Shown here: one piece after another, positions 23,901-37,693 of the stretch
Layout: every line of letters begins with the position of its first letter
How positions within the stretch are numbered: position 1 is the first letter of the stretch
Position numbers and translations under genes: made by a program
Assembly (NCBI GenBank): GCA_008477525.1
Contig: SPDT01000002.1
Span: forward strand, 2,976,001 to 3,040,000
Direction of reading: 5' to 3'
From: Hypomyces perniciosus
Taxonomy: Eukaryota > Ascomycota > Sordariomycetes > Hypocreales > Hypocreaceae
DNA: 64,000 nt
Notes under the pieces: model-generated
The model's database searches: none
What the model was told of the DNA's origin: nothing
The model's input: the letters and a program-made list of their open reading frames with translations, nothing else

Positions 23901-25600
23901 ATAATATTATTTTTAATAATCTTTAATTAAAATATAATAACTTTAATATTAATTAAAAGAAAAACTAGCTTCATTAATATAATAATAAAGTTTTTTTTAA
24001 TAATTAAAACTATTAAAAAACCTTTAATTATAAAGTAAAAATTTTATATAAAGCCTTTAAATATAATTAAAAAAAGAATTAAAAGAATTACCTTTAATTT
24101 AATTATAGAAATAATTTATTTAAAAATAAAATTTAAATAAAATAAAAAGAAAAATAAATAAATTTAAAAAATAATTACTATTTTATAAAAAGTATTTAAT
24201 AATATTAATAAAATATTTAAAATAAAAGGCTTTAAAATAATAATATTATTAAAATAATTATAAAATATATTTAAAGAATACTAAAAATATAATAAATTAT
24301 TTAAAGAAATATTTAATATAAAACTATTAAAATATAATTATTCAAAATATATAATTAAATTTAAAAATAATATAAGTATTGCTTTTTATAAAATTTATAA
24401 TTTAAATAAAAAAAAATTAAAAGCTTATATAATTATTTAAATAATATATTAATTAAAAGGTATATTTAACCTTTTTTATTAAAAGTAAACTATTTTATTA
24501 TATATATAAAGAAAAAAAGTAAATTATAATTAATTATAAATAATAATTTAATAAAGCTATTATTAAAAATAAAACTTTATTATTAATTATAAAATTATAA
24601 AATAAACTATAAAAAAAGGTAATTTATAATATTAAACTTTAAAAGTATTTATAACTTTATTTAAATTAAAAAAGGCTATAAATAAATAATTATATTTTAA
24701 ATTAAATATAGTTTATTTAAATATTTAATTATATCTTTAAATTTTATTAATACCTTTATAATATTTTAAAAGATAATTAATAATATATTAAAAAAGTATT
24801 TTAATATTTTTATAATTATGTATTTAAATAATTTTTTAATTTTTTTAAATACTTTTAAATAATATAAAGTATATATTTATAAAATATTATAAATATTATA
24901 AAATATTAAATTATTTATAAAGTTAAAGAAATATAAATTTTATATATAAAAAGTTATTTTTTTAAAGGATATTATTACTTTAAAAGAAATTTATATATAT
25001 CTATTAAAAGTATAAATAATATAAAATTAACCTATATTTATAATAGTTAATTTATTTAAAGAAATTAAAATTAAAATAAATACTTTTAACTTTACTATAA
25101 AAGTTTAATTTAATTAAAAAGATAAAAATAGTAAATTATATTTTATTACCTTTTACTTTAAAGTATTATATAATATAAAATTAAATTATTTAATATATAA
25201 TAAAGAATTATTTACTAGTATTTTTATATTTAAAAAATAATAATATTACCTATTAAAAAAATTTATAAAGTTAAAGTATATATTAACTAGAAAGATATTA
25301 TAGATTTTATAATAGTTTTATAATTTTCTAGAAAATAGATTTATTATATAATATATATTTTAAAGTTTAATTATATTTTAATTTATTAAAAAGGATTTAA
25401 AAATAAATAAATAAATACATTTTATAAATAAATTAATTATAATTAAAGAAAGATTAAATATATAAAATAGATTTTAAAATAAACTTTTAAAGGATTTTAT
25501 TAATAAATAGTATTTTAAATTATATATAAAGTATTTAATAATAATATTATACTAGTATAATTGCTAAAACTTTTATATATAATTATATTAATAATGTAAA
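20931..25600 (+). mobile_element. Gypsy gag-pol relic, copy B
   Basis: The gag-like part runs to about 22845 and the pol-like part follows. RNase H-like text is readable at about 25040-25300 (SKLYFITFYFKVLYN, NYLIYNKELFTSI) and corresponds to the usual Gypsy LHPIAFYSRKL...NYPIYDKELLAI pattern. All frames carry stops. No 3' LTR was recognised, so the right end near 25600 is approximate. Confidence 0.65.
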
Positions 25601-28450
25601 TAGCTTTTAATAGAAATTTTAATTTTAAAAAAGATATAGAAAAACTAAACTTATTAGTTAATAGGGATTATATTAGGATTATACTACTAATACTTTAAAG
25701 AATATAATAACTAAAGTATTTAAAGGTTTAAAAGAATAACAAAACCTCTTTAGTTTAATGATTTATTAGAAATATAGTAGTCTTTATTATAAAACCTCCT
25801 ATTAAGCTTTCAATTATATAAAATATAATAGTAAATACTATTCTACTAAAAAGTATAATAACTTTATTTAGCTATACTTTATTAGCGGAAATACTAAACC
25901 TGCAGTTTATTAAGCTTAGGAATATAATTACTATATAGATTTACCTATAAAATAACTAAAAAAGATACAGCTAAATAGCTATTAGTAATATATAAATACT
26001 TTATTTAATCCTAGTAGCAATATTTATATTATCTCTTTACAATAAAAAAATTAATTAAAAAGTTTATTACTAGCTTTTAAATTTACTGCTATTTTCTTAA
26101 ATATTTCTATTATAAGTTATAGTTATATAGATATATTTATAAAGATAATTAATAATTAAAAAATAAAAAATAAATAGCTACTTTATTATATTATCGCTAA
26201 TAGCTTAAAAGACTTTATTTTAAAAAGACTTTAATTTTAAAAAGCTAATCCTACCTTTTTATAAAAGTATAATCAATAAAATTATCCTTTAATTAAGGAT
26301 TCTATTACTTTAATAGCCTTTAAAAAGCAGTTATAATAAACTATTAAAAAAGCCTAAATAGCTTTTATATTAATAACTAAAAAAAAGCTAAAAGTTAAAT
26401 TAAAAGCTTTAAATAGTTTACTATCTTTTAACTTATATAAAGCTATTTCCCTAAAAGATTATAAATTAGCTTTATATTTAAAATTACTTCTTATATATTA
26501 TAATCTTATTAATATTTTCTGTATAGAAAAAGCTGTTAATATATTAATAAATTAATAGTATACTATTAAGTTAAAAAATAGGAAAATGCTTTTATAAAGT
26601 CTTATCTATAACCTAGTATTTAAAGAGTTAAAAGCTTTCTGTAAATATTTAAAAAAAAGCATTATAAAATATATAAATTTAGTAGTCTATTAGTCCTGCA
26701 AGTGCCCCTATAATCCTTATATTAAAGAAAGGCAGTAAACTATAAATATATATTAATTTTTATACTTTAAATAAAATAACTTACAAAAACCGCGCTCTTT
26801 TACTATTAGTTTTTAAGATTTTTAATAGACTTTTATATATTAAGATTTTTATTAAACTTAATTTAAAAGATATATATTACTAAATATTTATTTGCGAAAA
26901 AGATAGGTAAAAGATAGTATTTCACTATTAATATAAATACTTGAAGTGTAATATTATACTATTTAGCCTTATAAATTCCCTTATAACTTTTCAGTAATAT
27001 ATTAATAATATGCTATAACATTTAATAAATTTTATTTGCATTATATATTTTAATAATATATTAATTTATAGCTATACTTTTAAAAAGTATATACAGTATA
27101 TTTGCTAAGTTTTTAAAAAGTTATAAAACGCAAAACTATATATTAATATTAATAAATATATCTTTTATATTACTTTAATACCTTTCTTTAAATATATTAT
27201 TATATTTAATAAAATTAAAATAAAATAGTTATATATTTAAGCTATTGCTAAATAGCTAGTATTTAAAAGTATATATAATATCTTTATATTTTTAAGATTT
27301 ATAAGGTTTACTATTATTTTATTAAAAATTATAGTAAAATTATAATACCTTTAATAAATTTTATATATAGGAAGTAAGAAAGTTCTTTATAGTTAAAGCC
27401 TAGTACTTTTAAAGCTTTTTAATAGCTTAAAGGAAAGTTCTTAAAGAAACTTATTTTAATATATTATAACCTAAAAGCATTAATTTATATAAAGACAGAT
27501 ATATTAAACTATATAATTAAAGTAATATTAACTTAATACTAATAAAATACTTAATACTTTATAGTATATATATTAAAAAAGTATAAATTAACTTTTGCTA
27601 AGTTATAGGGATTTTATAGTAAAGTATTTATTTATTTATTATAAAGGAAAAGCATTATAAGAATATATAAATTTTAAACTGTAAAGGAGTTATTTTAAAG
27701 AATTTACTTTTAATAATCTTAAATTAAAAGAGGAATAACTAAAAACTCTATTTAATAGTTTAATATAAGCGAAAGATCTATAAAGTTGCTTTATAGTATT
27801 TAATTAAACTATTGCAATTATTATCTTTAAGCTATTAATGAAATTTATTTTAAGTAATTAATTTAGTAAATTTACTTTTCTCTTTAAAATAACTAACCTA
27901 TTACTATTAAATATCTCCTTTTAAGCAAGAAGCAGTATAAGTAATTTTATAAATTACTTAAAAAAAAGTATTAAAGGATAAGTTAAACTGCCTTTTAATA
28001 ATAGTAAAAAAAGTCTATAGTTTTATTTAAAACTTTCCTTTATAATAAAAAGCTTAAATTTATACTTTACTTTAATTGCCTTTATAAAGTTATTTTAAAC
28101 TAGCAGTATATAATAAACTAATTATAGGTAATAAACCTTTAATCTCTAAAAGTTTAAAAAAAAGGTTTTCCCTTTAAAAAGAATATTTAAATATTTCCTC
28201 TTTAAATATATTTACTGCTTTTTTTAATTTATTAAATATAAGTATTAAATTCTTTTTCTATAAATAAAGTATTATTTAAAAGGCCTAGTTAATAATCTAA
28301 AGGAGTAACTTTATTTAAAGGTCTTTATATTTAAAATATAGCCTCTTTACTAAAAATAAGCTAGTTATTTGCTGCTAAAGGTATTTTTAACTTTAATAGT
28401 CTTTTTACTTTTATTAAAAATAGTAAAATATTAGTATATTAAAGACCTTT
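25600..28450 (+). mobile_element. Second Gypsy-type relic with reverse transcriptase
   Basis: AT-rich remnant whose plus strand reads as a Gypsy reverse transcriptase: YFNNILIYS at 27046-27072 is the decayed YxDDILIYS active-site motif, followed by LQNAKLYINIDKYIFYIT and PFFKYIIIFNRIKIKQLYIQ. It differs in sequence from the Gypsy family at 15628-25600. Boundaries and LTRs were not found. Confidence 0.6.
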
Positions 28451-30882
28451 TTTAAGGTAAATAGATTAGGCGAGGGGCTATAACTTTAAGGAAGAGTAGA
28501 GGAGGTTAAAGAGTAATTATTTAAAGGAGAAATAGGTGCTAATAAGCAGGTAATAAGCCAGAAACTAATAGTTAGGTGTAGTAACAGTAGTTTACTGGTC
28601 TCTAAAGTTCTATATCTTCGGGGACTATAGTTGCTTTTATATATACATTCCGGCCTATATGATATTATAAGAGCTCTAGAGCTTCCGGTCTCTTAATATT
28701 TATATAGTTGAATAATAATATTGTTAATAGGTATTGGACTATAAGCTATTAAAGGAATAAAGCTTGGAAATAGTATTTTTTGTTGTATAAAAGAAGAGGA
28801 GGAAGAAATAAACTTTAAGAGACTTAAAGCTGCCAGCTATAGCAGATAGAGAGCTCTAGTATACTAGGCTAGGTTATCTGGGATTAAGGAGCCTGCATTA
28901 TATTAGTCTGAATTGCTTAAATGCTTGAATTTAGGGCTCAAAGACAGTTAAATGCCTTTACTGCTGCTTAGGAAAGATATATTGCTAGATTTTTTAAAAG
29001 AAGCTGGATTAAGAGCGCGATAAGCTATTCTATAAGATTTAAATTAACTGGACTAATCTGTTAAAAGACTATAAAGATTATATTAAAGTTATATTTATTA
29101 TAGATATATTTTTAGGGATAGTTTTTCTTTATTTTATGAAAACTTATAGTATATTAATTGAAAATTGGTAAATTTTTAAGATTTTATTAATTTAATAAAA
29201 AAGAGGTATAGCTTTAAAGTAAAAATTATTTAATTAGACAGCAAACTCTTTAAAGGAAAGGTTAAATAGTGGATAAACTAAAGGAAGATATTAAAAGAAA
29301 AGTTAGTATTAAATATTTAAGTATAAAATGGCGGTGCTGAATGGTTAGGGGGTATAATTATTGAAAAATTAAGGGTAATAAGAATAGTAGCGAATTTTCT
29401 TTATAATTTATGGAAAATTATAGTGGAAACAGTATACTATTTAAAGAATTAAATACTAAAGGAAGGAAATAGATAAAAAAGTTTATTTAAGTGTATGTTT
29501 AAAAAGGAATTATAGATAGGTTATTTTAAGGTATATAGCTGTAAAGTGTATACTATAACTTTAAATGCCTAGTTTAAAAAGAATAGATTAAAGAAATTAA
29601 AGTTAAGAGTTTAGATTAACTATTTTATTAGATATGAATTTATAAATATCTTTAAGATTTAGGTTTTTTATAAAGAAAATTATCTTGATTTATAATATTA
29701 TTTTCGATAAAAATATATTCTTTAATAGAAAGAAAACATAAATTAAACTGCTAGTATTAATTAATTAGTTAATTACTAAAGTAAAGATTTTAAAGGATTA
29801 AAAGGAAAATAAAGTTATTTTTAATAATAAAATCGGTTAAGACTTAAAGGAAAAGAGTAAAGATAAAGAGGAAGAAATAATTTTTAATAAAATAATTGTT
29901 AATATAAGCTGCTATTTCCTTAAATAAGGGCAGATTAAATAATTAAATAAAGAAGGAAGTAGTAAAGGCAATAAAGCTGATAAAGTTAATAAAGTTAATG
30001 AATTAATAGATAAAGAAAGAGTTAAAGCGTTAAAGGAAGCTAAGTTAATACTATTAATAGAATTAGATAATAATTATCTAAAGGCAGTCTTTATAGCTGT
30101 TTTTCCTATTTAGTTTGAGGGGGTAAGGAAAGTAGGAAATGCAGCTTTTATAGCCTTTAATATATAATATATGTATCTCGAATTATTTAATTAGCAGGAT
30201 TAAGAAAAAGAAAAGGAAAAATAAATATTTAAAGACTGCTATTATAATTTTAAGCTAATATATATAGAAACAGCAGTTTATAGTATGTTTATAGCAGTAA
30301 TAAAGTTTTATGCGAAAATATATAAAAGAGACTTGCTAAAAGTACTGAAAATAATAAAAGACTTTGATAACTATAAATTTAAAGAGGAATTCGAAAAAGT
30401 ATAGAAAGATTATTTAGTTTAGTATAATTAATAAAAGTTATTTATTGAGGTGGAATAGAAGAAGATATAGGGAAGTTAAGTTTTTGGCTGTATATAGGTT
30501 TTTATATATAAAATAAATAAATACAGTTTCTTTATTAAATGTAAAGCGCATTTAGTTGTATACAGGAATTAATAAATATTAAGAGATTTGCCTATAAAGG
30601 CTATAACTTTAACTAGAATATTATTTAAAGTATTGATAGTAATAGCAGTAGAATATAACTTTAAGCTTAAATAAATAGATACTGTTAATGCGTTTATTAA
30701 CTGCAAATTAGATAAAGTTGTTTATATAAGGATATTACTTAAATTTAAAAAATAAGGTAAAGTATTAAAATTAAAGAAGGCGTTATATAGATTATAAAGA
30801 TTGCCTCTGCTATAGTAGAAATACTTTATATAAATACTTAAAGAACTAGGGTTTAAAATAACTCTTTAAAACCCTATATTAT
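28450..30882 (+). mobile_element. Host Copia element, left part (integrase and RT N-half)
   Basis: Plus-strand Copia remnant. Integrase-like text runs from about 28960 to 29760 (NGGAEWLGGIIIEKLR, VETVYYLKN, PxECMF-like and KVY-IxxNAQFKKNRLKKL blocks). Reverse transcriptase text follows up to 30880 (YNLKLKQIDTVNAFINCKLD, VLKLKKALYRL, LKELGFK). The RT stops at 30882, where two younger insertions begin, and resumes at about 37699. Decay is by transitions. No 5' LTR was recognised, so the left end is approximate. Confidence 0.7.
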
Positions 30883-31462
30883 TGTTAAAATAACAAGGTT
30901 ATACTGAACCTCATTTAAGTGCAGCTTCTAGGAAGGTGCACCTAACGCAGCAATAAGGAAACGACTAAGAGTTTAATTGGGTTAATAATGGATAAACAAT
31001 TAAATTATAACTAAACTAATAGCTAGAAAGCTATAAAATATTTAATAATATACGGCTAGTATAAAAGTGATTATATAAACAATAGCTTTATCTTCTATAA
31101 TAGTCCTCTGACTAGATAATAGGAATGCGGCAGCAGAATTAGGTTTATGGCCCTATTCTTATTTTCCGCAAAATTCATTTATATAGGAAATCGGCCAAAT
31201 CGACTTACAGCCATACAAATAGGAAACCATTTTAATTAGATTTTTCACAATAGCCATTATGGCCATTATATTAAGTCTAAAGTAAGCAGGGTAGTTAATC
31301 CTAGCTTAATTATTATCGTTAAAGATAATAGAAATTTCCTAACTTACACTAAAGTTCCTCTAGAACTCGGTCCTAGCATTAGGCCTAATTCCAGGTCTAG
31401 CCAGAATAGGAAGGTTACCTAAATACACTAAAATCCTTACTTTTTAGCCCTCCTTTTTAACA
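30883..31462 (-). repeat. Copia 3' LTR (left copy, heavily RIPped)
   Basis: 580-bp direct repeat of 36887-37466. It carries more A/T at differing positions than the right copy. It is the 3' LTR because the element is on the minus strand. Confidence 0.9.
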
Positions 31463-34400
31463 CTCCCTCTAAAATAAATACTATCTTATATAACTTTAAA
31501 GTAAATATAAGATCTAGATATAAGAAAATAACTAAAATATAAAAAATAAAAAGATAGTTAATATAGTTAAAAATAAAATAATAAAAATAGTTAAATAGCT
31601 ATAAAATAGCTATTAGCTATAAAAAAGGTAAGAACTTTAAGTATATACTTTAAGTAAAATTTTAAAATTAAAGAGATTTATAAAATTGTTTAATTTCAGA
31701 CCTAAAAGAGGCTTAGTAAGCCCATTAGTAATTATTTTACTGGTTTCCAGATAGCTGACTGTAATAACACTATTTTTAACCTATTCCCTAATATAATTAA
31801 ACTGCAATAGAGTATATTTTATTTAATTATAAAGGGTAGGGTTATTTAAAGTAGAAATAGCACTTTTATTATTATTAAATAGAGAAATTAGCTATATAAT
31901 TAGTCAATCTACCTCTCTATATAGGCTAATAAGCCATTAAATCTCCCTAGTAGCTTCTATAAAAGCTATAAACTCTGCTTTTAGTATAAAAAGATAAATA
32001 GTTAAGCCCCTTTTTAATTTCTAGCTAATTAGCCTATTAGCAACTATAATAATATAGCTATAAATTAATTTATTTAATTCTTTATCCCTAGCAAAATCAC
32101 TATTGCAATAACTAATAGGTATAGGATTAGATTTTCTAGTATATTGAATAGCTAGATCCTAGGTACTATTTAAATACTATAATAGGTTGCAGGCTGCATT
32201 TAAGTGCTTTTTATAAAGGCCTTAAAATTATCTAGCTAGCTACTAAACTAAAAAGCTAGTATTTACTTAAATATAAATTATTAAGTAAATAATAGTACTA
32301 ATAATAGCTTAAAAAAGCTTAGTATTAGCTTTATCCAGTTTAGTTATAGTTTTATTAGCTAAAATAAAGGGCTGTAGGGGTAATTGGATAGGCTTAGAGT
32401 TTTAAAGGTTAAAAAACTCTATAGCTTTAATAATATACTATTTCTAGGAAAGCTAAAAAAGGCCTCTTTTTCTATCTTTAACTATTTAAACCCTTAAAAA
32501 GAAAAAAGCAAGGCCTTTATCTTTTATAATATAAACTTTATTAAAAGTTAGCTTTAGTTAGGCTATAGCTTTTTTATTTAATTTAATAAAAAGATAGTTA
32601 TCTATATAAGTAACGATAAAAATACTGTTATTTAGATTATAGAGAATAGCAGAGTTAAAGATTAAAGGATTATATCTTAGTTTATTTCTTAAGGCTTATA
32701 AAGCCTATTACTATTCTTTAAGGGAGTGTTTTAGGCTATAAAGAGCTTTCTGTAACTAAATAACTTAATCTATATTAGGGTTATAACCCAGCTTTCTAAG
32801 AATAGACTTAATCTTAAAGGAAGCTTAACTAGTATAGTCTTTAAATCCTTTAAGAAGGTTAAGGAAAATAGTTTCTTTAAATATCCTGTTAAGGAATACA
32901 CTAATAAAGTCGATTTATTCGATTTCCCAGTTATAGATAATAGCTAGGGTTAATAAGAGCCGCCAGGTAAAAAGAACAGCTGTTAAGGCGAACGTTTGGT
33001 TGAAATCTATTCCTTTTAATTGTTGAAAACCCCTAGTAACTAGCTTAGCTTTAAATTTTACTATTCTATTATTCTAGTCTTTTTTAGTCTTTAAGACTAA
33101 TCGACTAGTAATAAGATTCCTGCTTTTAGGAATACTATTACGCTTAATAAAAGTAAAGGTATATTATTTAACTAGCTAGTTAAATTTACTATAAATCGCT
33201 CTTAGCTATTTAGTTTTATTAGGACTATAAAGTATTTGCTTAAGCGTTTATAGGTCTTATACTGCAGTAGCTGGAAAGGCTAGCTTTTTAATGCTATTAT
33301 AGAGAAAATAGGATATATCTATATCTATAAAATCCTTTATAACTGCAGAGTTTTATATAACTAGTATAAGAATAAAGGGAATAGTAGTAGGTACTCCCTT
33401 TAAAATAAGGTTAAGGAGTAAAGGATTAATATCTTAAAAGCTAGGAATCATTTAATCTATAGAATCTAGCTCTATTTCTCCCTTTAATTCCTTATTATTT
33501 TAACCTATAGTAGGCTTTAAGATTTAAAGCTTAGGAATCTTATCTTTATACAGCTTTATAGTTAACGATTTAAAGACTATATATCTAGTTGGGATATAGA
33601 TAAAATAAGTATTATTACCTAAAACTGCTAGTAGTCTCTTAGTTTTAGTCTTAAAGGCTAATTTATAGCCTTTAACCTTTTATTCTTATAAAACAAATAC
33701 TTTATAATAAAAGCCAATAATCCTATATCTTTACAGATTAGGTTTATAATCTTTATTAAAGTCTAGGTCTTTATATAATTTTTAATAAAGGGTAAAGTCT
33801 TTATTAGTAATAGCCGTATAGTTAACTAATTTAAAAACCGTAATAATAATAAAATTCTAGAAATATAGTAGTAGGTTAACCGCTATAATAATAGCCTATA
33901 GCCTATCTAATAAAACTCTAATAAAGCATTCTATTAAACTATTCTATTTATAAATATAAAGGCTACTATAGGAATATATAATTCCTAAAGAAAAGAACTA
34001 GGTTTAAAGTTCTTAATTAATTTCCTTTCCGCTATTATAATAAAATTCCTTAAAATACCAGTTATACTGCATTTTCAGGCTATTTATAAAGCCTTATATA
34101 GTAATTAAAAGGGTAAGTCCACTATAATCTCTTAAAAGGAATAGCCATTTATATCTTGATTTTCTATTAATAATTAAAAGATTAATAGGGGCCTTATTAT
34201 AAAGCATTAGCTTTATAGAGAAAGTATTAGCTTCTAGGCAATCTAGAAAGGCTAATAGATCGGGAATTAGCTTTAAATTAAGCCTCCTAATAGCTTTTCC
34301 CTTATTATATACTAGGCAATAGAATTTAGTCTCTTTAATAAAATTAAAGTTAAGAATTCCAGTAGTTATTTTAATAGTCTTTTTCAGTAGATTTAAGCTA

Positions 34401-36583
34401 ATATAACCTAGTCTTTTATGCTATAAAAGGGCTAGCTTTAGCAGTTTATAGCTAGGACTAGTAATAGTCTCTCCCTCTGGTTTAAATAGCTTAACAATTT
34501 CTAGATCTTTAATAATAAAGGATTCCCTAGGTATATAGGGCCTTTCCTCTATAAGGGTATCCTCTATAGGCTTATTCCCCCCTATTTCCTTAGGCAATAA
34601 GGGTATATAAGGCCCCTCTTCCTCTATTTAGCCTAGGGTTTTAAAGAGTTTAGAGAAATCCTTTCCTTTAAAATTATTCTTCTTTATAAGCCTAGGACTA
34701 GATTTAATTGGTTGTTTTTTCAAAGCTATTACTTCTAAAATAGCGATATATTCCTAAGCTTTTTCCTCGCTAATAGTAGGAATTTAAACTTATATAAAGC
34801 TATAAGCTCTATAAGTATTTATATAGCTGTATAGTATAGTATATCCTTTAATTATAAAGAAAAAACTATTTTTTAAGGGATTTAGCAGCCCTATTAGCTG
34901 TATAGTTTTTATAAAAAAAGTATTATACTATATATATCCTCTAGCTTAATAATACCTTAAACCATTTATAAAGTTTACATTTAGCTATAGGCAATAAAAG
35001 GTATTTAGCAATTTTATCTTTTTATAGTTATTATCTTTATTAAAGATATTAAAAGTGGCTATACCTATTCCCTTAAAGGTAATAAAGCCCCTGCTAGTAT
35101 AGATAACACCTAGGTCCCTGTTATTAGGTTTATAGTCTATAAACTATTTTTTAGAATTAACTATATAAACTGTAGATCTAGTATTATATAATAGACTATT
35201 TTAAATAGAAAGTCTAAGGGGTTTAGGTTTTTTAGAAGATTTAAAAGGCTTGGAAGGATTAAAAGACTTTTTTCTTTTTTTAGCGTTTAAAGTATATAAA
35301 AGATCTTAATTATTATTTAAACTGCTAATAGATTTAATAGAAGACTCTTTTAATAGCTCTTTTAAGCTATACTCCCTAATAGCTAAATGATATATGCTAG
35401 TAAAAGCAGTATCCTTTATAGTTTACTTCTAGTTCTTTTAATTTCTTTAATTCTTTTAATTTCCCTTCCTCTTTTAGGAATTAGAAGCTGGCTTTTAATT
35501 AAGGGATTTAAAAGGCCCTAAGGCTTTATTAACTTTATATACAGTAAAAGATAAATTCTTAGTTTCTTTTAATATATCTGCTATAAGAAACTAAATATTA
35601 AAACCTTTAGTAGATTGCTTAATAGCTCTGCTAGATTTAATAGTTCCTTTAATTCTTTTAGCCTACTAAGGATAAGTCTTTTTTAGGGAATTTAAATATT
35701 GGTTTATTTGGTCTAGTATATTAATATTAACCTTTAAAATAGCTAGCTTAGCTAATAAACTATTAAAAGTAGTATTAAATTTAGCTAAAGATCCTTTATA
35801 ATTACTATAATTTAATAAGTGAAATTCCTTATAGAGGGAATCTCTCTATAAAGTATTAAAGTAATTATATTATCTTTTTAATACTAAAAATGCTTTTTTT
35901 AGGCTTTGAATCTAAGTAATGGATACAGCAGGAATAGCTATTAAACTATCCTTAATTAATATAAGTAATAGGGCCTATTTTAAATTAAATAAAGAATTAG
36001 CAACTATAGGATTTTCTATAAAGGCATAGTAATCTATAGCCCTTAATATAATACTTAAAGACTATTTCTATTAATTAAAGTTATTAAAGCCTATTAGCTT
36101 ATAGCTTTCTAGAAAACTATAGACCTTTTTTAATGCCTCTTTAATAAAACTATTATTTAAAGTAGAAATAATATTTTAGGGTTAAAGAATAAATAAAAAT
36201 AGAACCTAGATCAGTATAGGAATAGGAGTAGGAGCTTGTATCAGCACTGAAATAAGGGCTATAGGATTAACTTATATTAAACTAGTAGCCTATTATTAAA
36301 GCCTTAATATAGCAGCAGTTAAGCTAGCTAGAGTATTAGATAACTAAGTTATAGTATTATTCTAACCCTTTAACTGTGCCTTAACTGTTTTAGTAAAAGC
36401 CCTCTATACCTAAAGCTCTTATTTTATATTCTACACCTAAATAAATAGATCCCTTTACTGCTGGGGAGAGCTATTATCCTTAATTAAGGAAATAGGGCTG
36501 CTAGGAGCTTTAATAGGTCAATTTATACTGCTAATGTTAGACCTATATTCTATAAAAATAGGGAATATACTATATAGTATATA

Positions 36584-36847
36584 TTAATTACTAAGAATAG
36601 TAAAAATAATAGTAGTATTACTATAACTGCAATAGTATTTACAGTAAAAGCTTAAAAATAGCTTTAAATAGCTAAAGATCCTAAAAGTACTAATATAAGC
36701 ATTAGGATAAGCACTATAAAAACCTGCTATAAGTGCTATAGTAGCGCTAGGGGAAGTGCTGTAAATACTAGAATAAACACTATAAAAACCCGCTATAAGT
36801 ACTATAGTAGCGCTAGGGGAAGTGCTGTAACTACTAGAAAAATCCAC
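36584..36847 (-). pseudogene. Copia gag N-terminal remnant with 66-bp duplication
   Basis: Immediately inside the 5' LTR on the minus strand. It encodes two tandem copies of a 22-residue unit (core TSPSATIVLIAGFYS, then TSPSATIALIAGFYS). Only a GTG stands at the expected start and the frame stops after 87 codons, so it is a relic of the gag start. Confidence 0.6.
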
Positions 36848-36886
36848 TAATAGAGACCCGAGGAAAACTCTCCCAGGCTTATAACC

Positions 36887-37466
36887 TATTAAAATAACAA
36901 GGTTATACTGAACCTTATTTAAGTGCAGCTTCTAGGAAGGTGCACCTAACGCAGCAATAAGGAAATGACTGAGAGTCTAATTAGGTTAATAATAGATAAA
37001 CAATTAAATTATAACTAAACTAATAGCTAGAAAGCTATAGAATATCTAGTGATGTGCGGCTGGTGTAGAAGTGATTGTATAAACAATAGCTTTGTCTTCT
37101 ATAATAGTCCTCTAATTAGATAATAGGAATGCGGCGGCAGAATTGGGTTTGTGGCCCCGTTCCTATTTTCCGCAAAATTCATTTATATAGGAAATCGGCC
37201 AAATCGACTCACAGCCATACAAACAGGAAACCATTTTGGTCAGATTTTTCACAATAGCCATTGTAGCCATTGTATTGAGTCTAGGGTAGGCGGGGTAGCT
37301 GGTCCTAGCTCAATTGTTATCGTTAAAGATAACAGAAATTTCCTGACTTACACCAAAGTTCCTCCGGAACTCGGTCCTAGCGTCGGGCCTAATTCCGGGT
37401 CTAGCCAGAATAGGAAGGTTACCCAAATACACTAAAATCCTTACTTTTTAGCCCTCCTTTTTAATA
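36887..37466 (-). repeat. Copia 5' LTR (right copy, lightly RIPped)
   Basis: 580-bp direct repeat of 30883-31462. Where the two differ, this copy usually keeps C or G (for example GATGTGCGGCTGGTGTAGAA versus AATATACGGCTAGTATAAAA). Confidence 0.9.
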
Positions 37467-37468
37467 AT

Positions 37469-37693
37469 TGTTACAGGCTAGGCCATGTCTCCCGGAATCA
37501 CGACTACGCCGAATCCGGAAATACGACCAATACTAGACCGCTTACCTAATTAGGAAACCACCTCGGCCACAACCCTATACGCACAACTATATAACATATA
37601 TATAGCTAGTACAAAGCCTCCTTCCTTAACTATAGATAGACAATACAGAGGTGCCCTAACTGCATGCTTTCCAGTTAAGCTACACCCGTTACA
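37469..37693 (+). mobile_element. 225-bp solo LTR inside the host Copia RT
   Basis: Runs from TGTTACAGGC to CCCGTTACA with 5-bp flanking duplications TATAT at 30875-30879 and 37694-37698. The left flank is now separated by the 6.58-kb Copia, which inserted at this LTR's first bases. It is GC-rich and well preserved. A RIPped, truncated copy is at 9537-9705. A short non-autonomous element rather than a solo LTR is also possible. Confidence 0.75.

Larger units (their letters stand above)
30883..37466 (-). mobile_element. Complete Ty1/Copia element, minus strand, RIP-degraded
   Basis: Two 580-bp LTRs (30883-31462 and 36887-37466) bound a 5.4-kb interior. The ends are TGTTAAAA...TTTTAACA in the left copy and the transition-mutated TATTAAAA...TTTTAATA in the right. 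The 5-bp target duplication is ATTAT (30878-30882) and ATTGT (37467-37471), differing by one transition. The interior reads on the minus strand as gag (from about 36847), then Copia reverse transcriptase with TYIDN for the YxDD motif near 32600, then RNase H with SYCNSDFA near 32100, and finally the terminal NGLTKPL motif near 31720. A purine tract (AGAGGGAGTG) adjoins the left LTR, as expected for a minus-strand 3' end. Stops occur throughout, so it is dead. Confidence 0.9.

Noticed and set aside
37151..37435. 94-codon plus-strand frame
   Set aside because: Lies wholly within the Copia LTR and is not conserved in the other LTR.
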